Assembly (NCBI GenBank): GCA_002317355.1
Contig: DCJC01000050.1
Coordinates: 1 to 64,000, forward strand
DNA from: Prevotellaceae bacterium UBA1710
Lineage (GTDB): Bacteria > Bacteroidota > Bacteroidia > Bacteroidales > Bacteroidaceae
Direction: 5' to 3'
DNA length: 64,000 nucleotides
The notes beneath the pieces were generated by a model. That model saw only the letters and a list, made by a program, of their open reading frames with translations. It made no database searches and was not told the DNA's origin. How positions within the stretch are numbered: the stretch's first letter is position 1; every line of letters starts with the position of its first letter. The translations under genes were made by a program, and so were the position numbers. Positions 36,455-44,415 of the stretch are shown here, piece after piece.

Positions 36455-36594
36455 AAAATGAGGGAGTGTACTTAGCCTGATTTTATAATCTATATATAAT
36501 TATGTAGGCCGAACAACCAGAAACAAGCCGGAATAACCGCCAGTAAAGTACTGATAATCAGTAATGACGAAAATTTAACACTTGGAAGTTAATA

Positions 36595-36626
36595 TTTGGT
36601 AATGTCGGTGTTTAAGGCTAATTTTG
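36595..36626 (+). promoter_or_regulatory. Promoter of the element's HTH gene, with long leader
   Basis: TTTG (36595-36598) and TAATTTTG (36619-36626) are 20 bases apart. The next gene starts at 37060, so the transcript would have an untranslated leader of about 425 bases. Confidence 0.65.
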
Positions 36627-36643
36627 CAACGTATTTCTACCGC

Positions 36644-36980
36644 GGAGTATTTCCATAAAGGCGGTTGTGAAACAAGTTCGGAGGATTCCCATTCAGTTGA
36701 CAATGGTTGACGCGAGGGAACAGCGAAGAAATAGTTGAAAACTTCCAGTAGAGGAAATACTCCAATATGTGACTTGGTGAAGTCTGTTGACAATGGTGAT
36801 GATACGTTGACGATGATTGACTAGTGTCTCATGCTTCCTGTATTATAGTCGAAGCTATGACACTTTGAAAAGTTGACAATAGGGAACGAAGAAGAATTAT
36901 GAGAGACAGAATGGGAACTTGCCGTCGAAAGTTTCGATGATCTTGTTCACAAATGAATTTTCTTCCCTTAGTTGACATCG
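36644..36980 (+). promoter_or_regulatory. Leader with inverted repeat and GTTGAC repeats
   Basis: GGAGTATTTCC (36644-36654) and its exact complement GGAAATACTCC (36753-36763) flank about 100 bases. GTTGAC occurs six times, at 36696, 36706, 36786, 36806, 36872 and 36971, three of them extended as GTTGACAAT. Repeated sites just upstream of a recombinase module suggest binding sites for the integrase arms, the HTH protein or a replication initiator; which one is not decided by the sequence. Confidence 0.5.
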
Positions 36981-37059
36981 GTAGACAACCGTTTACCTAT
37001 AGTTACACATGCGGTGGAATACATTTTTGAGAAAATCGTCAAACCAAAAATGTATAGAC

Positions 37060-38025
37060 ATGGCAAAATTAAAGAAATGTGCCCATTGTGGCAAGATGTT
37101 CAAGACTGAAAAGGCTACACAGATGTATTGTTCGCTTGAATGCGCAGAAGCAGCCATTGCAAAGCAGAAGCAATGGAATGATGTACTCGCCCCTGTGGCA
37201 AATGTGCTTGAACTGGAGTACTTGACATTCTCCAAGGCAGCAACGCTGATGGGATGCTCCCGTCAGTATGTTTACAAACTCGTGGCTGAGGGTAAGCTTC
37301 CTGCATCCCGACTCAGCAACCGCATGTCATTCATCAAGCGTGAGGACATAGAGAAGATGCTTCAAGGCAATCCGTATTATCGCGTGCTGCCTATCGGCAT
37401 TAAGAGAAGAAAGAAAGAAACAACAACAAGTGATGGTACAGAACAAGTGCCTTCATTCAACTTCTACAAGTACATAACCCTTGAAGAGGCAATGAAGAAG
37501 TACAGCGTCAGCAATACAACCATATATAATAAGGTGAAGTCTGGCAATGTTCCAATATGCCGCATCGCTGGCAGGATGTACTATGACAGAGCGATGCTAG
37601 AGATGGTAATGAACCAATACGTACAATCACGGAAGTCATCCCTGCATTCCTCAACGTCAACCTCAGTTTCACCTCTTGTCGTTAAGGACGAGGATTTGGA
37701 ATGGCTTCCGGTCAATGATTGTGCAAACCTGTACCACAAGACACCAGCAGCCATGAAGACATTTGTATATCGATATGATGTTCCTGCCTGTTGGATAGAT
37801 GGCAAACGCTATTATTCCAAGAACCACCTTGATTCCTTACTGACCCAGCACAGCGAAGACTGCGGAAAATATTACACAATCTCGCAGCTCTATAATATCT
37901 TTGGTATAGAGAAGGCCAAAGCTACTACTTTTTGTCAGCAGAATGGCATTAGAATGATAAAGCAGAACAGACGCAATCTGTTTCTGAAGAAAGATGTTGA
38001 CAGACTGATGTCCATGCGAGAGTAG
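37060..38025 (+). CDS. Zinc-finger and multi-HTH DNA-binding protein
   Basis: The ATG at 37060 (MAKLKKCAHCGKMFKTEKATQ) places a Cys4-type finger at the N-terminus (CAHCG then YCSLEC); the frame opens earlier at 37009. Three MerR/excisionase-type helix-turn-helix segments follow: YLTFSKAATLMGCSRQYVYKL, TLEEAMKKYSVSNTTIYNKV (about 140-175) and a third near 225-275 with NDCANLYHKTPAAMKTFVYR. A fourth, weaker one ends the chain. Such proteins stand next to integrases in Bacteroidota mobile elements and probably act as directionality or regulatory factors. The gene is 267 bases upstream of the recombinase and has its own promoter. Confidence 0.75.
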   Translation: MAKLKKCAHCGKMFKTEKATQMYCSLECAEAAIAKQKQWNDVLAPVANVLELEYLTFSKAATLMGCSRQYVYKLVAEGKLPASRLSNRMSFIKREDIEKMLQGNPYYRVLPIGIKRRKKETTTSDGTEQVPSFNFYKYITLEEAMKKYSVSNTTIYNKVKSGNVPICRIAGRMYYDRAMLEMVMNQYVQSRKSSLHSSTSTSVSPLVVKDEDLEWLPVNDCANLYHKTPAAMKTFVYRYDVPACWIDGKRYYSKNHLDSLLTQHSEDCGKYYTISQLYNIFGIEKAKATTFCQQNGIRMIKQNRRNLFLKKDVDRLMSMRE

Positions 38026-38134
38026 AATAACCGATAATAAAGACTCTGATTTCGTTTCATTTCTGTAAAATCATGAAACATTTCTCAAAAAAATGCTAAA
38101 AAAGCCGTATTAAGACAGAACGTTTTGCGTGATT

Positions 38135-38166
38135 TTTGGTGCGAGATGTTTTTTTCAGTAATTTTG
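38135..38166 (+). promoter_or_regulatory. Promoter of the integrase operon
   Basis: TTTG (38135-38138) and TAATTTTG (38159-38166) are 20 bases apart; the integrase ATG is 127 bases downstream. Confidence 0.7.
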
Positions 38167-38292
38167 CGCCCGCTTTGAAAATCAGAGCCATGGACAGTTG
38201 ATGTCTTAAACCCTCATAACTGAGGACAACATGACACTGCCATGTATTCGTGAATTATAAACATTATCTTACAAAATGAAAGAAAAAGAGAA

Positions 38293-39609
38293 ATGACAAC
38301 AATTTGCAAGACTGTGACACTTCGCAGTCGCAAGATTAAGAACGGCACCCAGCTGTCGTTTTATCTGGACTACTATCCAGGTTACCGTGACGAAGAAACC
38401 ATGAAGACCATCCGTCACGAGTCGCTTGGCATCTACATCTATGCCAAACCTAAAAATCAGCGTGAAAGGGAGTACAACGAAACCATGACTGAGAAGGCGG
38501 AAGCCATCCGCTGCAAGCGCTTCGAGAGTATTGTCAACGAACGGTTTGACTTCTTTGACAAGGAAAAACAGAAGGGAGATTTCCTCGAGTACATCAGGAA
38601 GAAATCTGCCAGGCGCGATGACAACCGCTATGAACAGGTACACAAGCACTTTTCCGACTTCTGTAAGGGTAGATGCACATTTGGTGAAATTACCGTGGAA
38701 CTATGCCAGAGATTCCGTGAGCATCTTCTTACCACCAACTCCACCAAGTCAACAAAACATCCAAAGCCCCTGAGCCGGAACACCGCAGCACTGTACTGGT
38801 CATCATTCAGAGGTCTTCTGCACATAGCCTACAAGGAGCACAAGATCACTGAAAATCCGAATGGCTTCCTTGAGAAGATAGAAAAACTGCCGACGGACAA
38901 GGAAAGCCTGTCGGTACAGGAGGTCTATACCCTTGCGGAAACGGAGTGTGATGTCCCTGTCCTGAAAATGGCATTCCTGTTTGCCTGTCTCACAGGACTT
39001 AGAAAGAGCGACGTCAGACGACTCACATGGCGCATGTTCCAACTGTACGGCAATGGAGGCATCTTCGTGAAGATACGCATGCAGAAGACTGGCCAGTTCA
39101 TCAACAACCCTATCAGCGAGGAGGCACTGAACCTTATCGGCTACTACGACAATGCAGAAGGACGTAATCCCGATGAGCTCGTGTTCCCTTCATTGAATGA
39201 AACCATGACCAAGGAGCCTTTGAAGAAATGGATTGCCTCTGCAGGAATAACCAAGCATATCACCTTCCATTGCTCCCGACATACCTTCGGCACGCTGCAG
39301 GTGGAAGCTGGCACAGCCATCTATGTGGTACAGAAAATGCTCGGACACAAGAATGTCTCAACCACAGAGATCTACGCACAGATGGGTGACTCGCAGAAAC
39401 GCGCGAGTGTCGACCGGATATCCCTGAAGCCAAAGACTCAACAACAACTAAGAATAGTCGGAGGCACGAACGCCCCAACAGCTGATACGATAGACAATAA
39501 CGATACTCTAAAAAAATTCAACAACAAAAACACAGACACAATGAATTACACTAGAAACAACAGCGAGCAGTTCACATTCCCTCACAATGATGGAGCTATG
39601 AACAAGTGA
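38293..39609 (+). CDS. Tyrosine recombinase (integrase)
   Basis: This 438-residue site-specific recombinase integrates and excises the element. An N-terminal SAM-like DNA-binding domain covers about 105-205. The catalytic domain carries Arg237 (TGLRKSD), His326-x-x-Arg329 (HCSRHTFG), His352 (MLGHKNVSTT) and the nucleophile Tyr361 (EIYAQ), a complete R-H-R-H-Y set, so it should be active. A polar Asn/Thr-rich tail of about 60 residues follows. The stop overlaps the GTG start of the next gene by four bases. Confidence 0.93.
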   Translation: MTTICKTVTLRSRKIKNGTQLSFYLDYYPGYRDEETMKTIRHESLGIYIYAKPKNQREREYNETMTEKAEAIRCKRFESIVNERFDFFDKEKQKGDFLEYIRKKSARRDDNRYEQVHKHFSDFCKGRCTFGEITVELCQRFREHLLTTNSTKSTKHPKPLSRNTAALYWSSFRGLLHIAYKEHKITENPNGFLEKIEKLPTDKESLSVQEVYTLAETECDVPVLKMAFLFACLTGLRKSDVRRLTWRMFQLYGNGGIFVKIRMQKTGQFINNPISEEALNLIGYYDNAEGRNPDELVFPSLNETMTKEPLKKWIASAGITKHITFHCSRHTFGTLQVEAGTAIYVVQKMLGHKNVSTTEIYAQMGDSQKRASVDRISLKPKTQQQLRIVGGTNAPTADTIDNNDTLKKFNNKNTDTMNYTRNNSEQFTFPHNDGAMNK

Positions 39610-40085
39610 TAAACCAGACAACCGGACTGTCATTCAATGACATTCCACAGGCAATGGCAACCCTGCTCGAAAGGCAGGAGCGACTTGAAGAGAAAATACA
39701 GGCTCTTCAGCAGTATATAGTCCAGTATTGTGTAGCAGACCACCACTATCCGATGTCCGTGGAAGAGACATCGGAATATACGGGCATTCCTGTCTCCACC
39801 ATCTATGAGATGCTGGAGCGCAGGGAACTGCCCGGCTGCAAGATGGGCAAGCGTTGGCAGATCTACCGTGATGATGTCGACAGGACACTCGAGGCACACC
39901 GAATATCACAGGTGCCTCTCACGGCAGAGGAGCAGAATGCACAGATACTCGCATCAAAGAGGCGCAAGCCGAGGAATGCGGGCAGGTACGACCATCTTGT
40001 GCAACCTCAGCAGACAGGAAGGTCTGCCTTACTGCAACCATTGAATGCCGGCAAAGGATTATCTCACCAATCAGGGATTATCTAA
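39606..40085 (+). CDS. Excisionase-like helix-turn-helix protein
   Basis: The 159-residue product starts at a GTG that overlaps the integrase stop (GTGA). It has an N-terminal coiled coil (LLERQERLEEKIQALQQYI) and a HTH_17/MerR-type DNA-binding segment at about 50-100 (MSVEETSEYTGIPVSTIYEM; GCKMGKRWQIYRDDVDRTL). Its position and size fit a recombination directionality factor that helps the adjacent integrase excise the element. The C-terminal third is basic and disordered. Confidence 0.75.
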   Translation: MINQTTGLSFNDIPQAMATLLERQERLEEKIQALQQYIVQYCVADHHYPMSVEETSEYTGIPVSTIYEMLERRELPGCKMGKRWQIYRDDVDRTLEAHRISQVPLTAEEQNAQILASKRRKPRNAGRYDHLVQPQQTGRSALLQPLNAGKGLSHQSGII

Positions 40086-40326
40086 TGCAGACAATGGGAG
40101 CAACTCTTATTCCCTTTTCCCTTTTTACTTCTTCATCATCAACCAACTATCAGCTTGGACACAGAACGTCAGCTTCAAAGGAGTTGGCGAAGGCTTTGCT
40201 ATGCCTAAATGTGGCATATACAGCCATCATTATCCAATGGGATAGCTGGGACATGACAGATAGTATTAACAGCGTGTGGAGGTGGGACACGATAGTCTCA
40301 CTTCCCACAATAAAACAAGAAAACTC

Positions 40327-41175
40327 ATGGACCATACAAATGTAAGATACAGCCTGACACTAAACGACAAGCAGATAGAAGCATTGTCTGACAACAACTG
40401 TAAGATTAACCGTATGATGTGCCTACATACCATGCTAAGACTTGCAGGTATGGAACCCTCAACTGTAACAAAGAAAGGTTTCTCGGGTAAGACACAGGCA
40501 GGTCAGTTTATAATAGAGATGGAGAAACTTGCTGAGCTGATCGGTGGTGACAAAAAGACTGCCGAACGTATTGTTGCTGACTTTGTACGCTTGGGTCTTA
40601 TAGAGAAGCAAGGCAACAACCGAACCACCCTCATCACAATAAAGTGCTTGTCAGTCTGGTTCTGCGAAGGACACATAACAATCAGGAATCCTTTCTTCAA
40701 TATCAATCCAACCGTGCTTCCCAAGAAACCAAGAAAGGTATATCAGAAGAAACAATGTGTCTCAACAGAAGACGAAACAGACGGCACTCAGATTGACGAT
40801 GGCAACTACGGTGTCAAACCTGAATCTGATGAGACACAAAGCACATCTGCTTCAATAGACATAATGGAGCCAGCAAGTACGGATAATGTCATTGAGCCAA
40901 CTTCCGTTGAAAGTGATATAGATTCTTCTGCCCTTATTTCCTACGAACAGGGGATGAGCAATGCCGTTGAGGGTACTTGCAATGATTGCGATACAAAAGC
41001 GAGAACAACCAACATCGTAGTCAAAGACAAAGCAGAAGACTCATCATCAACAGAAAGCCATCAGGCTCATTTTACAAAGACCACCAGAAACAAAAAACTG
41101 ACGAAGAAAGAGCGTCGGGTTCAGAAGAGACTTCAACAAAAAGGAGGTAAACATTGGCGCAGCGAGCAGGGATGA
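40327..41175 (+). CDS. Winged-helix-like element protein, possible replication or mobilization factor
   Basis: I chose the ATG at 40327 (MDHTNVRYSLTLNDKQ); an earlier one at 40276 lacks support. Residues about 1-125 look like a winged helix found in element-borne replication or regulation proteins: FIIEMEKLAELIGGDKKTAE, then IVADFVRLGLIEKQGNNRTTL. The rest is acidic and low in complexity, rich in Ser, Thr, Asp and Glu. It ends in a strongly basic tail (KKLTKKERRVQKRLQQKGGK) that could bind nucleic acid. It lies directly upstream of the putative oriT and relaxase. The exact role is not known to me. Confidence 0.6.
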   Translation: MDHTNVRYSLTLNDKQIEALSDNNCKINRMMCLHTMLRLAGMEPSTVTKKGFSGKTQAGQFIIEMEKLAELIGGDKKTAERIVADFVRLGLIEKQGNNRTTLITIKCLSVWFCEGHITIRNPFFNINPTVLPKKPRKVYQKKQCVSTEDETDGTQIDDGNYGVKPESDETQSTSASIDIMEPASTDNVIEPTSVESDIDSSALISYEQGMSNAVEGTCNDCDTKARTTNIVVKDKAEDSSSTESHQAHFTKTTRNKKLTKKERRVQKRLQQKGGKHWRSEQG

Positions 41176-41195
41176 AAATGACTTGTCATGTTATA

Positions 41196-41236
41196 GCCCA
41201 CTATAACTACGAGACTATGCTTTCGTAGTTGTGGGC
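41196..41236 (+). terminator. Strong hairpin before the oriT region
   Basis: GCCCAC-TAT-AACTACGA (41196-41212) pairs with TCGTAGTT-GTGGGC (41223-41236), 14 pairs with a three-base bulge. No T-run follows. It could be a terminator, or part of the transfer origin. Confidence 0.5.
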
Positions 41237-41256
41237 TCTGCCGAGAGCAATGGCAA

Positions 41257-41335
41257 AGTAAAAGCTATCTGATTACACGGAATTTACTAGAAAATCCTTC
41301 GTAATCGCTATGCTTTTACATGGCAATCAGATAGC
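41257..41335 (+). other. Candidate origin of transfer (oriT)
   Basis: Three interleaved inverted repeats lie 150-228 bases upstream of the relaxase ATG: GTAAAAGC/GCTTTTAC, GCTATCTGATT (41264-41274)/AATCAGATAGC (41325-41335), and GATTAC (41271-41276)/GTAATC (41301-41306). MobV relaxases usually nick at inverted repeats close to their own gene. The nick position cannot be assigned by eye. Confidence 0.55.
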
Positions 41336-41484
41336 GTTTACCACACTACTGATTTACAATGACTTTGCAAGAGCATTGTAACGAAGCAAGGAGTGACTCT
41401 CTCCCTGCACCCTCCAATCAAGGCGCTGCCCTGATAACCCGATTTATTCATAACAATTTTAGCAAACACAAAATACCATACATC

Positions 41485-43371
41485 ATGGAACAGAAAGTTT
41501 CAAAGGCTTCCGATCATGTGAAGCCATGTAATATAGCACAGAGTGAAGCACACAACAGGAGAGACACAGAATACATCAAGTCTCTCGATCCTGCCAAACT
41601 CTACGTACGAACAGAACTGTCACACAGGAACGAGTCGTATGTCGCACCAGAAATGAAAGGTAAAACACTCCAACAACATTATGACTTTATAAAGGTCATG
41701 GTGAAGGACAAGACTAAACGCTCCATGCAGGAGAAGGACGTTCTATTGAAGAACGGCAAGACACGAAAGGGTGCTTCTCCTATTCGTGAAAGTGTAGTGA
41801 ACATCAAGGAATGTACCACAATAGAAGATCTACTCCACTATGTTCGTGAAGTAGAAAACAGGAAGGGCATCCATGCCCTACAGATTCATATCCACAAGGA
41901 CGAGGGATATTTCGAGAATCCTGATGACCCGTCAACATGGAAACCGAACTATCATGCCCACATCATCTGGGACTGGATGGATCACTCCACTGGCAAATCA
42001 TGGAAACTCAACGAGAAAGACATGAGTGAAATGCAGACTCTCGTAGCTAAGACACTCGGCATGGAGCGTGGTACATCAAAGACAGAGACACACCTTGACC
42101 ATCTGGAACGTAATGATTACATCCTTCAGAAGCAGAGGAACGAGATGGAAAGCATAGCCAAAGCTAAGTCCGTAGCTGAGACACGGACTATCGAACTCAA
42201 AGAAGAATGCGAACATCTGGAGGAAGAAGTTGAGCAAGCAAAGCATCGCAAGGAAGAAGCGGAAAAGGATGCCAAGGCTACAGAATTATTCAAGGAACTT
42301 GCCAACATTGCAGAGGTAAAACTTCCTTTCCCTAAGTTCAAAGTTGATGAGTTAATCACTAATACCCAGAATACCATCAATGATGAACTATCCACACCAA
42401 TAAAGCTGATGCAACAGAAGGAATGGAAGCAGGAACGTCAGAAGAATATCAAACAAGCACTCACCGATTTGCAGACTAACCTGGGCGTAGCAAAGGGCGA
42501 ATATATAGAGGAAATCAAGTCGCACTGCAAGGAAATCTTCAAGTATTACAGGGAAGAGTTGAAGAAACTTATCAATGAGAACGAGAAATTGCGCAAGGAG
42601 AACAAGACACTCTCTGCCAACAATTCATCCCTCCAAAAGGAGAATCGCCAACTCAAAGACAGAATATCAAAGATTGATGCCAATGCCATTGAACGTCTTC
42701 GCAAAGAAAAGGGTGCTGAGTATGATAAACTGAATGTAAAGTACAACAAACTCGTTGATGATTACAATGACATGAAGGAAAGAGACGATCTCTTCAAGCG
42801 ATTTGCCGAGTGGCTTGCCAAGCATCCTGAAATTCAAGAAATCATGAATATCACACAACAGAAGGAATTTGAGGAGAAATGGAAGAAAGCCAAGATTGAA
42901 CTACGCGAGAAGTGTATTACCAACGCACAGACAGAGATTCAGAACTTTGGCAAGTCAGGACAGAACGATTACACTGACAGCGATCAGATATCCTGCGTAC
43001 TGTGTGGCATCATCGCCATAGCCGATAAACTTGGCATTGACGCAACCCTTGAATCAGGATGCAAAAGAGCAACACAAGAACTGCTTGATGGTGTCTATTG
43101 GTTCAACTATCGTCAGATGCAGAAAGACATGGCTACATGGCGCACCCCTCAGATGGTACATGCTATTGGCGGTATTACAGACGAAATGGTCGATGCTTTC
43201 AAGCAATACATCGCAGGAGTACAACCTGTCGCAAGCGTAGGAGGTTCAAATGGTGCTGCTAATACCCTTACCAACTGGGATGGCACGGAGATTACCAATG
43301 GTTGGCGTGCTCCTGCAAGACCTGACTTTCTCTGCTTTAGTAGAAAGAAAGTCAATGGTGTAAGGTATTAA
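41485..43371 (+). CDS. MobV-type (Pre/Mob) relaxase
   Basis: The ATG at 41485 (MEQKVSKASDHVKPCNIAQ) is preferred; the frame is open from 41359. The N-terminal relaxase domain shows the family's motifs: EAHNRRDTEYIKSLDP with the conserved His-Asn-Arg, the HIHKDE metal/catalytic block (His135 to Glu140) and NYHAHI with His157 and His159. From about 210 to 470 it forms a long coiled coil, and a helical C-terminal region ends at residue 628. It would nick the oriT candidate just upstream and lead single-strand transfer with a helper conjugation system, since no type IV secretion genes are present. Confidence 0.88.
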   Translation: MEQKVSKASDHVKPCNIAQSEAHNRRDTEYIKSLDPAKLYVRTELSHRNESYVAPEMKGKTLQQHYDFIKVMVKDKTKRSMQEKDVLLKNGKTRKGASPIRESVVNIKECTTIEDLLHYVREVENRKGIHALQIHIHKDEGYFENPDDPSTWKPNYHAHIIWDWMDHSTGKSWKLNEKDMSEMQTLVAKTLGMERGTSKTETHLDHLERNDYILQKQRNEMESIAKAKSVAETRTIELKEECEHLEEEVEQAKHRKEEAEKDAKATELFKELANIAEVKLPFPKFKVDELITNTQNTINDELSTPIKLMQQKEWKQERQKNIKQALTDLQTNLGVAKGEYIEEIKSHCKEIFKYYREELKKLINENEKLRKENKTLSANNSSLQKENRQLKDRISKIDANAIERLRKEKGAEYDKLNVKYNKLVDDYNDMKERDDLFKRFAEWLAKHPEIQEIMNITQQKEFEEKWKKAKIELREKCITNAQTEIQNFGKSGQNDYTDSDQISCVLCGIIAIADKLGIDATLESGCKRATQELLDGVYWFNYRQMQKDMATWRTPQMVHAIGGITDEMVDAFKQYIAGVQPVASVGGSNGAANTLTNWDGTEITNGWRAPARPDFLCFSRKKVNGVRY

Positions 43372-43464
43372 GATCATAATACCTCCTTAATGAGGAAGTA
43401 TATTATAAATACTGTCAGACTGTTTGGTAGACAGCTAATTCAATTTGGATAAGTAGGATTGAAA

Positions 43465-44391
43465 TCAGCGCATCATCTTCTTTTTGAATAATAACAAACT
43501 GACTTCTGTTACATCCAAGGCAAACCCTATCAGCAGAGAGCCTGCTGTTGCGACAGTAATTGTCAGAATACTGAAGCATACTATGTTACCACTTGTGATT
43601 AATCTACCCAAAAGTAGTTTGGAAGATAGTGTAAACATAGGATGGAACAGATAGATTGGCAATGTGTTAGCACCAATATAATTCAAGGCTTTGCACACTT
43701 TCGCTGGGAGTCTTTTGGTACACCATATCAACGATTCCATGACGCATACGCCGAGAATAATGCTGAAATATGACAGTTGCATTGCATATCCAGGATTACA
43801 GACAATACCATAGAACAAGGTCACTATGGCTATAAGTATTGCAACGAATGAACCATTGAATGTACGGCTGTTGGAAAACTTTCTGAATATCACACCTGCG
43901 AAATATGCCAATGGCGACATTATCCCTAATAATGGTGAGCAGTATGATATAAGTACACTCACCAATATAGACAATGAGACGGTACAGCCAACGTTGAGAT
44001 AACGGCATGTCCGATGTGCTGCATAGTATATACTGCCACAGACAATCATCGTGTGTAAATACCAATACGGTCCTATCGGACTCAAAACAAGTTTGTCAAG
44101 AATTACGGAAAAGTTAAACTCATTGATGCCATCCTTAACAGGGAAGAAGTAGGACAATATGATGTATGCGGTCTCAAAGACAACGTACATCATCAACAAA
44201 CTTCTAAGGTAAACAGCATACTGCTTCCATGTCTTGTTTACATTGAACAGATAGCCTGTAATGAAAAGGAACAATGGAACTACGAATGCCAATACTGCAT
44301 TTTGTACATCTGGATAACATTCTTTGAACGGAGTCAAATGAATGAGTATCACCAGTAAGATGAGTATGCAACGTATGACATTAATTTCCAT
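43465..44391 (-). CDS. Acyltransferase-3 family membrane protein
   Basis: The 308-residue product has about ten hydrophobic helices. Its start, MEINVIRCILILLVILIHLTP, carries the family's early conserved His in the first helix. Later helices include LAFVVPLFLFITGYLF and GPYWYLHTMIVCG. This is the pattern of acyltransferase-3 proteins that O-acylate surface glycans, lipids or small molecules at the inner membrane. It is shorter than many members (330-380) but the core appears complete. It is the last gene of the sigma/anti-sigma/receptor cassette, 24 bases after the receptor stop, so it is probably under the same control. Confidence 0.8.
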   Translation of the reverse strand: MEINVIRCILILLVILIHLTPFKECYPDVQNAVLAFVVPLFLFITGYLFNVNKTWKQYAVYLRSLLMMYVVFETAYIILSYFFPVKDGINEFNFSVILDKLVLSPIGPYWYLHTMIVCGSIYYAAHRTCRYLNVGCTVSLSILVSVLISYCSPLLGIMSPLAYFAGVIFRKFSNSRTFNGSFVAILIAIVTLFYGIVCNPGYAMQLSYFSIILGVCVMESLIWCTKRLPAKVCKALNYIGANTLPIYLFHPMFTLSSKLLLGRLITSGNIVCFSILTITVATAGSLLIGFALDVTEVSLLLFKKKMMR

Positions 44392-44415
44392 TGTTCTTTC
44401 TTTAGTTTAGGGATG

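Larger units (their letters stand above)
35988..36594. other. Repeat-dense gene-free stretch
   Basis: No gene is supported; a minus-strand frame at 36575-36793 looks random. The stretch contains an 11-bp array (36159-36268), MITE-like copy 2 (36273-36408) and a heptad repeat (36430-36454). The phrase TTAGTGTGTTA occurs three times near 36006-36061. Confidence 0.6.
36595..43402 (+). mobile_element. Core of an integrative mobilizable element (ends not located)
   Basis: In order: repeat-bearing leader, zinc-finger/HTH protein, tyrosine recombinase, excisionase-like HTH protein, winged-helix-like protein, putative oriT, MobV-type relaxase, weak hairpin. This gene order is typical of Bacteroidota mobilizable elements that integrate by a tyrosine recombinase and borrow a conjugation apparatus. 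I found no convincing direct repeats marking attL and attR, so the cargo to the right (sigma cassette, defence genes) may or may not belong to it. Confidence 0.65.

Noticed and set aside
36575..36793. A 72-codon minus-strand frame in the element leader
   Set aside because: No family, no initiation signals, and it overlaps the promoter and inverted repeat of the leader.
41359..41484. N-terminal 42-codon extension of the relaxase
   Set aside because: The extension has no family similarity and the MobV-type N-terminus aligns from the ATG at 41485.
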